Source: Sinomicrobium soli (GTDB lineage: Bacteria; Bacteroidota; Bacteroidia; Flavobacteriales; Flavobacteriaceae). From it: a stretch of DNA of 64,000 nt. Of this stretch, positions 34,235 to 44,588 are shown piece after piece. The first letter of the stretch is position 1. Every line of letters begins with the position of its first letter. The position numbers and the translations under genes are program-made. The stretch is from NCBI RefSeq assembly GCF_003285545.1, contig NZ_QLNV01000019.1, forward strand, positions 1-64,000, in the 5' to 3' direction. The notes under the pieces are model-generated. The model made no database searches. It was not told the DNA's origin and worked only from the letters and a program-made list of their open reading frames with translations.

Positions 34235-34966
34235 CTACCCATCTATGTTCAGGGTAATTTCCATCACCTTGCTGTAGTTCACTATTCCGTTTACGGTAGC
34301 TGCCACCCTTACATAGAGTTTTCCTCCGTTGTTCCGTATTTTATAATGGTTCTCTATAAAGGCCTTATCGCTTTCCAGGTCAAATACATAGCTTCCTTCT
34401 TCCTCATCTCCCATCGATCTTTTTCCCGCATAGTTGGAAGTATTGATATCCACACCCCGGGTTATATTCCAAAGTAATTGTATTTCTGAAAGATCAAGAG
34501 ATTCATCGGCCTTATCTACCTTATAGGCCACTGTCAGTTTATTACTTTCCGCAATAAGGGCTTCTGTAGTGATCCTGGATAGCGGAATGGCATACAGGGC
34601 TACCTCCGTCTGGCCGCTTACACGAACATCTCCTTCGCATACTCCCACGAAAGGACCGGCCACCACTACCCTGTAGTCCCCGTTAAAGACCCTGCCGTTT
34701 ACAAAAGTTCCGTCCTGCCGGGCCCTGAAATCCACAGACTCGGTAGCGTTTACATTCTTTTCGTAAAGACTAACCATTGCACCGCTGTTTCCTTCTACCG
34801 GCAGTGGAATAGGCTCTTCCGTCTGCTTGTCGTACACCGTTCCGTGAATACCTCCGTCGGGAGCGTCATAGTTGTCCAGCTGGTTTTCGCAGGAAACTAC
34901 CAGACATAAAAGTACAGTCATGAACAAAAACCGTCGTACCTGTTTAAAATATCTTTTAGTTACCAT
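34235..34966 (-). CDS. DUF3823 lipoprotein of the SusC/D locus
   Basis: This 243-residue lipoprotein (lipobox VVSC, Cys26) has a beta-rich N-terminal domain starting DGGIHGTVYDKQTEEPIP, a carboxypeptidase-regulatory-like fold, and a C-terminal fibronectin-like segment with LRVAATVNGIVNYSK-like strands. This matches DUF3823 proteins found after susD in many loci, thought to be surface accessory binders. Its start overlaps the end of susD by 11 bp, so translation is probably coupled. Confidence 0.87.
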   Translation of the reverse strand: MVTKRYFKQVRRFLFMTVLLCLVVSCENQLDNYDAPDGGIHGTVYDKQTEEPIPLPVEGNSGAMVSLYEKNVNATESVDFRARQDGTFVNGRVFNGDYRVVVAGPFVGVCEGDVRVSGQTEVALYAIPLSRITTEALIAESNKLTVAYKVDKADESLDLSEIQLLWNITRGVDINTSNYAGKRSMGDEEEGSYVFDLESDKAFIENHYKIRNNGGKLYVRVAATVNGIVNYSKVMEITLNIDG

Positions 34967-36851
34967 ATCCGGGATTTTGAATGAGTTTAGAATTAGTACT
35001 CAGATCACTGGGGTTAAGCCTGGTGTAATAGCTTCGTTCCAGAAACAATCTTTTCTGTTTTGGCGGTTCGGTACCGATCTCAAAAGTGTACTTCCCACTT
35101 TGCAGATTATACCAGGGATAAAGTGCAGTTCCCCTGAAATTAGACAATCCGCCTTCCGAGACATCCCGATGCGCTATTCTCCAACGGATCATGTCCCAGA
35201 TACGGTGCTTTTCAAAAGCCAGTTCCACCCTGCGCTCATGCCGCACCTGTTCCAGCGAAACGCTTCCCAGTTCCTGTATCCCCGCGCGCCTTCTGATGGC
35301 ATTGACAGCTTCGAGCGCCTCTCCTTCCTTTCCTCCGAGTTCCATACATGCCTCCGCCAGGTTCAGATAAATCTCTCCCAGCCGGAAAACTACCCAGGGT
35401 GTCTGTGAACGGTTCGCATCTATATTGGTCATGTCATCCAGGGTTTCATCAAAGAATTTTCTCTGGTAGAACCCGGTTTTCGAAGCATCTCCCACATCTG
35501 CCCCCCCGTCTTTTCCGGAAGCATTATAGTTTTCCCCGTCTATAATTACCGTATTGTCCTTGTCCGGCTGGTTCTGCGCCTGGTATTTCTGCCCGGAGCC
35601 ATTCTGTCCGTCAATAATGCCCCGAATCCATTGTACAGTACTGCCTTTCAGGGGAGATCCGGGAAGGTATACCGACCCGAAAAGCCGGGGGTCCTTATTT
35701 TCAAAAATATCGTACGGACTGTCATAACTTATGGGAATACCATGATTATCTCTGATCCGGAGTGTTCCGTCACTGTCATCGGTATATTCAAAGGCTTCCA
35801 CCAGCTCCAGTGTCGGGGCCATCCCGCATCCCCAGCCATCACCGCGGTATGAGAAGGGGGCATTCAGTTTATCCCAGGCATGTCCCTTTCCTCCGGCAAC
35901 ATTGTATTGTTTCTGAAAAATATACTCTCCGTTATTACCGTTCAGCTTATTGGAAAACAACTCGTAAAAGTTCTCTACCTTATCCGGGTTGCTGTCGTAC
36001 AGTTTATAAACACCATCCGTGATCAATGTTGTGGAAGCCTCATAACACGTAGTAAAAAACCGCTCTGCCTCAGATTGCGGAATACATACCAGGCCCCTGG
36101 ATACCGCTTCGCCCGACAGGCCAGCACCGGGAGAATACCTGGCTATGGTACCGGCATAAAGAGCGGCTCTCGACATCAGGGCCAGGGCAGCGCCCCGGGT
36201 AGCCCTGTATTCTCCCTCTGCACCCCGTACAGAAGGCAGTATTTCTGCAATTTCCCGGCATTCGTCAATGATAAAGTCATAGGTCTCCGCTTCTGTGTTC
36301 CTCGGGACCTGCAAAGCCTCCGTATCCCCCGTAAACTCCTGTGGTTCGGTAATCAGTGGCACCCCCCCGTAGCGTTTGGCCAGGGAAAAGTATTGAAGGG
36401 CTCTCAGGAAGCGTACTTCTGCAGACAATACATTTTTTTCCTCTTCCGTAAGCACTACGGCCTGTTCCAGCTGGTAGAGGAAGTCATTATTGCGGCGTAT
36501 GTGTACGTAACGGTCGGAAAACTTGTCTTCAAACACATATTCACTATAAGTCCACACCTCGGCTGCGTTACTGAACAGCCAGTCTTTCTGGTACGACCCC
36601 TGGGCCTCATCGGAGAGACTGGTAGCGTTTATGAGCCTCCAACGACTGCTGAACCACGTATCGAAATCATCCAGTTTAAGTCCGTCGTAAAGGTTTACCA
36701 GCACGGCTTCTATGGCCACGGGATTATCCCATATTTTATCCGGTGTTATAATACCGCTGGTGTCTTCGCGATCAAGATAGTTGTCACAGGCACTGCTCAA
36801 CGACAGTATCAGCATACAGAAAAACGGTTTTATGTAAGATCGAAATTTCAT
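34956..36851 (-). CDS. SusD/RagB-like nutrient-binding lipoprotein (locus B)
   Basis: This 631-residue lipoprotein has lipobox SSAC (Cys22) then DNYLDRED. The SusD pattern is clear: IWDNPVAIEAVLVNLYDGL, LRALQYFSLAKRYGGVPLI, LALMSRAALYAGT, GEIYLNLAEACMELGG, ERRVELAFEKHRIWDMIRWR and the final KLIQNPGYGN. It is longer than the locus A SusD, as is common for complex glycan binders. It starts 10 bp after susC and covers that barrel. Confidence 0.94.
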   Translation of the reverse strand: MKFRSYIKPFFCMLILSLSSACDNYLDREDTSGIITPDKIWDNPVAIEAVLVNLYDGLKLDDFDTWFSSRWRLINATSLSDEAQGSYQKDWLFSNAAEVWTYSEYVFEDKFSDRYVHIRRNNDFLYQLEQAVVLTEEEKNVLSAEVRFLRALQYFSLAKRYGGVPLITEPQEFTGDTEALQVPRNTEAETYDFIIDECREIAEILPSVRGAEGEYRATRGAALALMSRAALYAGTIARYSPGAGLSGEAVSRGLVCIPQSEAERFFTTCYEASTTLITDGVYKLYDSNPDKVENFYELFSNKLNGNNGEYIFQKQYNVAGGKGHAWDKLNAPFSYRGDGWGCGMAPTLELVEAFEYTDDSDGTLRIRDNHGIPISYDSPYDIFENKDPRLFGSVYLPGSPLKGSTVQWIRGIIDGQNGSGQKYQAQNQPDKDNTVIIDGENYNASGKDGGADVGDASKTGFYQRKFFDETLDDMTNIDANRSQTPWVVFRLGEIYLNLAEACMELGGKEGEALEAVNAIRRRAGIQELGSVSLEQVRHERRVELAFEKHRIWDMIRWRIAHRDVSEGGLSNFRGTALYPWYNLQSGKYTFEIGTEPPKQKRLFLERSYYTRLNPSDLSTNSKLIQNPGYGN

Positions 36852-36861
36852 ATTCCAGTAT

Positions 36862-39800
36862 TTACATCGTTATATTTACTCCCAAGTTGAATGTTCTAAG
36901 CTGCGGATAGTACCTCACCATACTGCTGCTGTTTTCCGGGTCTATATATTGCATAAGGCCCTCTCTTTTGGTAAAGGTGAGTACATTATTTCCGTTGAAA
37001 TAGAATCGTAGGCCCTGCAGTCCGAACGATTTTACCAGGTCTCCCGGAAGGGTGTATCCTATTTCTATGGATTTCAGGCGCAGATAATCTGCCTTGTGCA
37101 ACGACCAGGTATTTCCCGATCGATTGGCTTCCAGCCCCGTAACCCGGGCAGCAGGCATCTGTCCGGGGATCCACTCACTATAGGGATCTGACGGATCAGC
37201 CCGATGCCAGCGATCAGTCATCAATGCCAATCCGTTACCCAGCCCCTGTTGTATGAAAGGATCCAGGATATCCCCGTTGATATACATATCATGCCCGGCT
37301 GCTCCCTGGAAGAACATGTTCATGTCGAATCCCTTATAGGTTGCTCCCAGGTTTAAACCATAGTACATCCGGGGTGTACTGCCATGACCGATTACCGTAT
37401 CGTCTTTCCCGTCAATGACCCCATCCCCGTTGATATCGGCAAACCGGAGGTCGCCGGGAAGGAGCGATTTATTTCCGTTATTATCCTGAATAGGCGCATT
37501 GAGAATTTCTTCGTAAGAACCGAATTGTCCTATAACCTGTTTCCCCCAGCGGATGTCTTTATACCTGTCATTGGTATTATTGCGCCAGTTATCAAAACTA
37601 TTGGTGGGCAATGCTCTCTCGATGTAGTCATTTTTAATACGAGTCACGGAGAAATTTGCAGAAACATTATATTTAAGCGCACCTATTTCATTTTTATGGC
37701 CCAGCCTGAACTCAAAGCCGGTATTGATGTCGGAATTCAGATTTTCCTGGGGGAATGATTCTCCGAAAGTAGTAGGTAACGACCCCTGTCTGGAAGCCGG
37801 AAGTCCCGTTCGATGCCTCCTGAACCAATCAAATTCAGCGCTGACCAAGCCTCTCTTGTACGAGAATTCAAAGCCGAAATTCACAATCTCCGATTCATAC
37901 CAGGTAAGCCATGTATTGGGCATACCACTGTTGCGCAATCCTGTAGACAGCCCGTTGCTCCCCAGCACATACGACCCGGAATACTCATAACCGCTTAGGT
38001 ACTGGTAAGCATCGAAATCTCCTTCATCTCCTACTTTTGCATAAGATCCCCTGATCTTCAGGTTATCCATATCAGGCATGAGTTCCCGGAAAAACGACTC
38101 TTCAGAAAGCCTCCATCCGGCAGAAATCCCAGGGAAAAACCCCCAGCGTTTTTCTGTCATGAATTTGTACGACCCGTCATACCGGAAACTGAGTTCGAGC
38201 AGGTAACGGTTATTAAAGGCATAATTAAATTTTCCCACTAATCCGGCGTGGGCGGTTTCTACTGAACGCCCTCCGGTAGCCTGGTTTTCGGTATCACCGT
38301 AATCCAGATCATCAATCAATCCCATAGTAAAATCTTTGGCCCCCGAAAGCCATGTCAACCTATCATCGTACATCTCCCAGAGTACCATGGCTCCCACATC
38401 GTGAATCTCCTCAAAATTCCTGTTGTAATTCAGGGAAAACTGGTAGGTAGGCTTATAATAATTTTCAAATTTAGATTCCAGACGGGCCCTGGCACGAAGT
38501 ATTTTTTCTTCATAGATATCTGCTGCTGCATCATATGTGTATTCCGAAAGCTCTTTCTGCCAGGTTTTCCATTCCTTGTTGCGGTAGTCATAAGCCATCA
38601 TGGCCCTGGCTTTAAACCCTTCCACCCAGGGAATATTCCAATCGAGGGCCAGGGAACCGTTAAATTCTCTCCTCATCCTGTTCTCATACCCGGAATTGGA
38701 GCTATAAGATGTATGCACGGGGTTAGCCATGTCTCCCACAGCCTGCCAGTAGTTCGGGTTACCGTTGGCATATACACTGTAGGTAGGAACAGCCATCTGG
38801 GCCTGGCGGAAAAGATTATCCGCGTCATAGGGACGTTCGCGCTTATCGAATTGCCCGCTCAGTTTTAGTGAAACGGTAAGTCCTTTGGCTACTTCCATAT
38901 CTATGTTGGAACGCACATTATACCGCCTGTAATTCCAGTCTTCCGACTTAAGGATTCCTTCCTGGTCCAAAAATCCGGCAGAAGTAAAATATTTCACTTT
39001 TTCTGTCCCTCCGGTTACACTGAGATTATGAGCAGTCTGGGGGGCATAATCTCTGGTCATGGCATCCCACCACCGTGTACCCGTATGCCCGTTCCGGTAA
39101 GATTCAAGCTGTTCCACGGTGTAAGCCGGAATGCCCGTCCACGGATTGGTATTGTATATAGCTTCATTATAAAGAGAAGCGTATTCATAGGCGTTCATCA
39201 TTCCCGGATAACGGGTTACTTCCTGCAAACCGGCATAACCGTTATATTCAATCCTGGGTTTTCCAGGATTCCCTTTTTTAGTGGTAACCAGCAAGACTCC
39301 GTTAGAGCCCTTAAACCCGTAAACGGCTGCCGATGCATCCTTAAGAATGGAGATCGACTCGATATCATTAGGGTCAAGTTGAGAAAAATCGCGCTGTACC
39401 CCATCGACAATGACCAGCATGCCACCGTATCCCCTGATATCGATAGAAGCCCCGTCATCTCCGGGCGCCCCGCTGCGCTGTACAGCCCGTAAACCAGGTA
39501 ATCTCCCGGCCAGCATATTGGTTACATTGGGTACTTTTACCCGCTTGAGTTCTTCCGACCTGATAGAGGCCACCGACCCTGTCACCGAAGCTTTTTTCTG
39601 TACACCGTATCCCACTACCACGATCTCGTTGAGCGCCGTAACGCTCTCCTGCATTACAATATCGATGGCTTCACGGCTATTTACAGCATACTCGCGGGTT
39701 TCGAATCCTATATAAGAAAAAACCAGCGTACTTCGGGCATTTACATCACTTATGGAATAATGCCCGTCCATATCGGTTACCGTTCCCTTTTCAGGACTTT

Positions 39801-40017
39801 CCTTCAACATTACGGTCACCCCCGGCAGAGGTACCCCTACAGAGTCTGTTACGATTCCCGAAACAGCAAGAAGCTGTGAAGGTGTAGCGTCCTGCTGCGC
39901 CCGTAAATGCACAGAAAACGCAATCAATACAAGCCCAAGCAAAAGCCCCGGTCTGACATAAGGTGTGTTCAGAATGCACCCCAAACGCATGCATTCACTG
40001 TCTTTTGTAGTTCTCAT
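36862..40017 (-). CDS. SusC/RagA-like TonB-dependent transporter without STN domain (locus B)
   Basis: This 1051-residue protein has a signal region (about 20-40), a carboxypeptidase-regulatory-like domain (about 50-130, VSGIVTDSVGVPLPGVTVML), the NEIVVVGYGVQKK segment, a plug (SASVYGFKGSNGVLLVTTKK-like region; here AAVYGFKGSNG) and a barrel ending NLGVNITM. Unlike the other two SusC proteins it lacks the STN domain. That agrees with control by the hybrid two-component regulator just upstream instead of a sigma/FecR pair. It imports oligosaccharides across the outer membrane using TonB energy. Confidence 0.94.
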   Translation of the reverse strand: MRTTKDSECMRLGCILNTPYVRPGLLLGLVLIAFSVHLRAQQDATPSQLLAVSGIVTDSVGVPLPGVTVMLKESPEKGTVTDMDGHYSISDVNARSTLVFSYIGFETREYAVNSREAIDIVMQESVTALNEIVVVGYGVQKKASVTGSVASIRSEELKRVKVPNVTNMLAGRLPGLRAVQRSGAPGDDGASIDIRGYGGMLVIVDGVQRDFSQLDPNDIESISILKDASAAVYGFKGSNGVLLVTTKKGNPGKPRIEYNGYAGLQEVTRYPGMMNAYEYASLYNEAIYNTNPWTGIPAYTVEQLESYRNGHTGTRWWDAMTRDYAPQTAHNLSVTGGTEKVKYFTSAGFLDQEGILKSEDWNYRRYNVRSNIDMEVAKGLTVSLKLSGQFDKRERPYDADNLFRQAQMAVPTYSVYANGNPNYWQAVGDMANPVHTSYSSNSGYENRMRREFNGSLALDWNIPWVEGFKARAMMAYDYRNKEWKTWQKELSEYTYDAAADIYEEKILRARARLESKFENYYKPTYQFSLNYNRNFEEIHDVGAMVLWEMYDDRLTWLSGAKDFTMGLIDDLDYGDTENQATGGRSVETAHAGLVGKFNYAFNNRYLLELSFRYDGSYKFMTEKRWGFFPGISAGWRLSEESFFRELMPDMDNLKIRGSYAKVGDEGDFDAYQYLSGYEYSGSYVLGSNGLSTGLRNSGMPNTWLTWYESEIVNFGFEFSYKRGLVSAEFDWFRRHRTGLPASRQGSLPTTFGESFPQENLNSDINTGFEFRLGHKNEIGALKYNVSANFSVTRIKNDYIERALPTNSFDNWRNNTNDRYKDIRWGKQVIGQFGSYEEILNAPIQDNNGNKSLLPGDLRFADINGDGVIDGKDDTVIGHGSTPRMYYGLNLGATYKGFDMNMFFQGAAGHDMYINGDILDPFIQQGLGNGLALMTDRWHRADPSDPYSEWIPGQMPAARVTGLEANRSGNTWSLHKADYLRLKSIEIGYTLPGDLVKSFGLQGLRFYFNGNNVLTFTKREGLMQYIDPENSSSMVRYYPQLRTFNLGVNITM

Positions 40018-40188
40018 TGATGATTTTAATTAGTCATTAAGTATTTCTGACAAATCCGGTGTTTACATGAATCCCCGGATGATACCGGTATTATATAATC
40101 CCGGAACAGTTTATCGAAGACAAACAGTCGAGGAATGGAAAGAATAAATTTTCAGTTTTCATTTTGCTCAGGTTAGATTGATTTGTAG

Positions 40189-40209
40189 TTGTTAAAAAGT
40201 TCTTAACAA
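40189..40209. promoter_or_regulatory. Inverted repeat upstream of susC (locus B), candidate operator
   Basis: TTGTTAA (40189-40195) and TTAACAA (40203-40209) are perfect inverted repeats with a 7-bp spacer. They overlap the possible promoter box at 40207-40214. The site lies between the regulator gene and susC, where the AraC-type output domain of the regulator should bind. Confidence 0.45.
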
Positions 40210-40214
40210 ACATA
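40207..40214 (-). promoter_or_regulatory. Possible TAnnTTTG promoter box of susC (locus B)
   Basis: On the minus strand this reads TATGTTTG, which fits the -7 consensus, about 190 bp before the susC start. No TTG -33 element is at the expected distance, so an activator would be needed. Confidence 0.4.
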
Positions 40215-40300
40215 TATTTTTGAGCAAAAAAAAGAATATACTATTTCTTCAAGAATGTACACTAACAATGCAAAAACATGTATTACAGCATTTTAAACAC

Positions 40301-43300
40301 TTATTTATTCCTGATTTTATAATTTTTAGGCGATGTATTGTACATTTTCTTAAATTCCCTGAAGAAATAGGACCTGTTGTTAAAACCGGTGCGATAACAT
40401 ATCTCCGAAATATTCAAGGAACTTTCACGCAACAGGGTAGCTGCATATTTAAGTCTTACGGTCCGGATCAGTGTCCCAGGAGTTTGGTCGAACAATTCCC
40501 TTACTGTCCTGTAATAGGTAGAAGAACTCATGCCAAGTTCCTGCTCCAGGATTTCCGCAAGGTCTTCCCTGGCCATGTTTTCCCGGATTAGTTCAACAAT
40601 CCGTTCTGCCCTAGACTTTTCAGTTTCATCATCCGGTACCTTTATGCTGGTAATTACGGAAGGATTGTTGAGAAAATGGTCCCGTATCAGTTTGTTCCTG
40701 CTGAGTAGTTTCTCAATTTGTTCCATCAGGTAATCGGGATGAAAAGGTTTGGGGATATAGGCGTCTGCCCCACTTTCCAGACCTTCTGCCATGGTGGCGT
40801 AAGAATCCCTTGCAGTAAGCAATACAAAAGGGATCTGACAGGTCTCCACTTCACTTTTTACCATACGGCATAATGTAATACCGGACATTTCGGCCATCGA
40901 GATATCGCTTACGATAAGATCGGGATGGGATGCTTCCTTTAATTTCAGCAGGGCATCTTCACCACTATAGGCAGAAATCACATCATATTTCTCCCGGAGG
41001 AGCGACCGGATAAAGTGATGAACGTTGTACTGGTCTTCCACCAGCATTACCGTTTTCCGGTTCTCTTCTCCGGGTTTCAAGGTAACGGGTCTGGTAGCAT
41101 CGGGAAAATCTATATTGGTGTCAAATAAGTTTTTAAGATGAGAGGAAATATACACCGCTTCGGAAGAAACCTGTCGCTGCAGGGGGGTAAAGGAACTCCC
41201 TGCACAAGGCAGTTCTATGGTAAAGGTTGTTTTTTTATCTCTGACACTTTTAACCCGGATTGTCCCCTTCAGGGCGTCTGTCAGCTTTTTGATGTAAGCC
41301 AGGCCTATTCCCGTACGGACAATTTCATTTTCGGCACCGGGATAAATATCCTGTTTTTTTACAATATCAGTAGACGCAAAACGGTCAAACAGGGAGTCCA
41401 GCTTATCCCCGGGGATACCCTTTCCCGAATTCGAGACCTTGATCCTTATCCTTTTTTCTCCTTCGTCTATCATTCGTACTGCAAACTGTACATCACCTCC
41501 TTCCGGGGTATATTTGAAAGCATTGGAAAGGAGATTGAAAATGATCTTTTCCATCTTGTCTTTATCATACCATCCTTTCAATGGCTCGAGTATATTGACC
41601 TGATAACGGATATCTTTCTGTTTTGCCCATTCATCAAAGAGCCCGACAAGCTGTGACAACAGGCCGGCTGTATCAAATCTGCGAACCATGACCTCCAAGT
41701 GGCCGTATTCTGCCTTACGGAACTCCAGCAATTGCTGTATGAGGAACAACATCCTTGAAGCATTATTCCTGATCATATCCAGATAGCTGTGAGCTTTTGC
41801 CCCTTTGATAATCCCGGTAAGCTTATGGGCAGGCCCCATCATCAGGGTAAGTGGAGTCTGAAGTTCATGCGCTATATTGGTAAAGAAGGTCAGCCTGTTC
41901 TGATGGATCTCCTCTTCTCTTTTCTGGAACAGTATGTTTTGTTTCAACCTTTGCTTTTTTTGGTTGTAACTGTACAAAAACCACAAAAAAGCAGATATCA
42001 GCAGAACGTAAAAGACATAGGCCACATCGGTTTTCCACAGGGGGGGGTGAATCTTTAGCCGTATGGCTTCCACAGGCTCAGACCATATTCCATCCTCGTT
42101 GGTCCATTTTAACCATAAACCATAAGTCCCTGCAGGGATATTGGTAAAGGATATCTTCCCGGTATTTTCGATATGGTTCCAGTCCATATCGAATTCATTT
42201 AGGCGATAGGCGTACTGTATCTTATCATTCCGGATATAGCTCAGGGCAGATAAATATATATTCAAGAAATTCTGATTGTATTTAAGGTCGAGGTCGGCAA
42301 CATTTTGTGTTCCCGGTTTTACAAGGAGCGAACGGTAATAAGGTATGGATGTATTGGGCCCTGCGATCTTTTCGATATACAGATCGGGTATCGTGGCAGA
42401 AAGGGGGAGTATCTCGGAAGGATCAAAATAATTGAATCCTCTGATACCCCCAGCAAATATTTGACCGGAGTAGCGGTCATAAAATACGGCTCCGTCTGCA
42501 AATTCGTTATTCTGAAGTCCGTCTCCCTGGTAATAGTTCACGAACTTTTCCTCTTCTTTTATAAAATGAGACAATCCGAAATTCGTTGTAATCCAGAGGT
42601 TATCATCAGTATCCGGTACGATACCATGCACTGTATTATTGGCCAGGCCATCCCTGATGGTATATTTTTCAAATACCGGGGCCCCTTCCTGAAAACCGAG
42701 GCCGTTTAGTCCCAGACTGGTACCTATCCAAAGCTTTCCCCGACGATCGTTATAAAGATAAAGGATGTCATTGCTGGATATGGTATTGTCATTTCCGGGG
42801 TCGTGGGTATACACCTTAAAAGTTTCCCTGTTTTTATCAAAAAGGTGCAATCCGCCCAGACGGGTCCCTACCCATAACTGGTCTTCGTTCCGTTCCGTCA
42901 GGGCATAAATGATATTACTCTTGAGCCGACTGTTGTTCTGCGTATTAAAAACCCGGAGCACATCTGCAACGACACCGTTTCCTTGCCTGGAAAGACTTAA
43001 CTTTACCAGACCGTATCCGTTGGTTCCCAACCATATATACCCTTCATCATCCTGATATATAGCGTATACCGACCCAAAATAATATCCCTGTCTATCTCCG
43101 GATATCTCTTTCCATGGAATCACCTTCCCCCTTCGGATGTCGTATACCTGGATACCTTCTCCGTCAGAACCGATCAGGATCAAACCCTCATCTATGGCCT
43201 TAAGTGCATAGATAAAATTGTTTGCCCCGCTATTTTTGTTATTGAAAGTCCTATAGCTGCCTCCCGGCAGTTTCCGGAAATCACTTTCCGGGACTACAAT

Positions 43301-44485
43301 CAGTCCTTCTCCCTTAGTTCCTATACATAAATTATTCTGCATATCCCTCTCAAAAGCCCTTACGATAGATCGTTTTAACTGGCTGATGCCCTGGGTGTCC
43401 ACCTTATGAAAAACCTCATATTCTTCACGTACCTTCAGAACGCCGTCTCCATCGGTCCCAATCCATAATATATTGTCTTTATCCCGATAAATGGTATTGA
43501 CATTATACTTGTCGAGTAACTTCAGCCATGCAGGGATAACCATTCTCCTGTCATCAGTAAAAAGCAGGTATCCCTCATCTCCCTGCATGACCACCCCTTC
43601 TGATATCCTTCCCTTAAAACCTGATATACCGTTAAGTACCTTTTCTGGTTTCCTTCCGGATATTCTGAAATGCCGTACCATGCCGTCTTCTTCCAGCAGC
43701 AACATGTCATTTCCAGAGCGTTCAAACTCCTTTATGTGTTCTCCTACGGAAAGGCTTTGTGAAATTTCCATCTCCCCGGAAGCATTTTTGTGAACTGATA
43801 AAAGGTATAAGCTGCCGTTGTCCAGTAGCAAAGCCAGCATTCCTTCCTGTACAAATTCCATTTTTTTCACGGAATAGTGCTGCAACAGCTCATGCTGGAA
43901 ACTTCCCCTCTCATCCCGAATCCGGACAAAACGGGTTCCCGAAAAATATCCCAGTCCCCAGCCTTTGGCAGCACAAACTATCTGTTTTTCACTGTTTATG
44001 GCAAAATTATATTCTGGACGGGAGTGCGGTAAGGTATCTTCCTGCTGAAAGAAAAAGTGCTGAAACCGGTCCTCTTTTTTTATATAATGGTTGATGCCAT
44101 ACATGGTAAGTATCCACAGATTGCCTTTCTCATCTTCCCCGATTTTGAGAATAACCTGATTACTGATAGCATCCCGGTTTTGGAGAGAGGGAACGAATAT
44201 CCTTAATTCACGGCCGTTGAAAATATTGAGTCCGTCCCAGGTTCCCAGCCATAGCAGACCATCTGAATCCCGGAATATACAGTTTACGGAACTGTTTGAC
44301 AATCCCATAGAATTATCCATTGCCATAACCCTGTAATGTATGTCGGGCGAATCCTTATGCCAGATGGTCGTATCTGCTTCAACACCATTAATTAATAGGC
44401 CATTAGCCCCCGGAATCTTCCAGGCTATCAAAAGAAATACGGTGAAAAAAAGTAATCCGTTCCGGGTTGTACAGATACTATTCAT
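40301..44485 (-). CDS. Hybrid two-component system sensor/regulator (HTCS) of the PUL
   Basis: This 1394-residue protein has a signal/anchor (about 8-28), a periplasmic sensor of two beta-propellers built from Reg_prop repeats (for example DSDGLLWLGTWDGLNIF, DKDNILWIGTDGDGVL, DEGYIWLGTNGYGLVKL) and a Y_Y_Y domain (about 735-810). A transmembrane helix (about 816-838) leads to a histidine-kinase domain (NIAHELQTPLTL, His873), an ATPase domain with NLLSNAFKYTPEGG, a receiver domain (Asp1194 in VSDISMAEMSG) and a C-terminal AraC-type DNA-binding domain (about 1290-1394). HTCS proteins bind an oligosaccharide in the periplasm and switch on the adjacent PUL. It is upstream of and in line with susC. 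A run of eight G (42040-42047) lies within the coding region. Confidence 0.96.
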   Translation of the reverse strand: MNSICTTRNGLLFFTVFLLIAWKIPGANGLLINGVEADTTIWHKDSPDIHYRVMAMDNSMGLSNSSVNCIFRDSDGLLWLGTWDGLNIFNGRELRIFVPSLQNRDAISNQVILKIGEDEKGNLWILTMYGINHYIKKEDRFQHFFFQQEDTLPHSRPEYNFAINSEKQIVCAAKGWGLGYFSGTRFVRIRDERGSFQHELLQHYSVKKMEFVQEGMLALLLDNGSLYLLSVHKNASGEMEISQSLSVGEHIKEFERSGNDMLLLEEDGMVRHFRISGRKPEKVLNGISGFKGRISEGVVMQGDEGYLLFTDDRRMVIPAWLKLLDKYNVNTIYRDKDNILWIGTDGDGVLKVREEYEVFHKVDTQGISQLKRSIVRAFERDMQNNLCIGTKGEGLIVVPESDFRKLPGGSYRTFNNKNSGANNFIYALKAIDEGLILIGSDGEGIQVYDIRRGKVIPWKEISGDRQGYYFGSVYAIYQDDEGYIWLGTNGYGLVKLSLSRQGNGVVADVLRVFNTQNNSRLKSNIIYALTERNEDQLWVGTRLGGLHLFDKNRETFKVYTHDPGNDNTISSNDILYLYNDRRGKLWIGTSLGLNGLGFQEGAPVFEKYTIRDGLANNTVHGIVPDTDDNLWITTNFGLSHFIKEEEKFVNYYQGDGLQNNEFADGAVFYDRYSGQIFAGGIRGFNYFDPSEILPLSATIPDLYIEKIAGPNTSIPYYRSLLVKPGTQNVADLDLKYNQNFLNIYLSALSYIRNDKIQYAYRLNEFDMDWNHIENTGKISFTNIPAGTYGLWLKWTNEDGIWSEPVEAIRLKIHPPLWKTDVAYVFYVLLISAFLWFLYSYNQKKQRLKQNILFQKREEEIHQNRLTFFTNIAHELQTPLTLMMGPAHKLTGIIKGAKAHSYLDMIRNNASRMLFLIQQLLEFRKAEYGHLEVMVRRFDTAGLLSQLVGLFDEWAKQKDIRYQVNILEPLKGWYDKDKMEKIIFNLLSNAFKYTPEGGDVQFAVRMIDEGEKRIRIKVSNSGKGIPGDKLDSLFDRFASTDIVKKQDIYPGAENEIVRTGIGLAYIKKLTDALKGTIRVKSVRDKKTTFTIELPCAGSSFTPLQRQVSSEAVYISSHLKNLFDTNIDFPDATRPVTLKPGEENRKTVMLVEDQYNVHHFIRSLLREKYDVISAYSGEDALLKLKEASHPDLIVSDISMAEMSGITLCRMVKSEVETCQIPFVLLTARDSYATMAEGLESGADAYIPKPFHPDYLMEQIEKLLSRNKLIRDHFLNNPSVITSIKVPDDETEKSRAERIVELIRENMAREDLAEILEQELGMSSSTYYRTVRELFDQTPGTLIRTVRLKYAATLLRESSLNISEICYRTGFNNRSYFFREFKKMYNTSPKNYKIRNK

Positions 44486-44588
44486 AATTCGTTCCGGGTA
44501 TTAACAGGAAAGATTTGGCAGGTACCGTAAAGAACGTATTTTTTTTCAGCTTGTACAAAAAATGAAAAACAAATATATGTGGGAATGT

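Noticed and set aside
42040-42047. Run of eight G inside the HTCS gene as a phase-variation switch
   Set aside because: The reading frame is intact, and a single 8-nt run in a 4-kb gene can occur by chance. There is no evidence for variable length.
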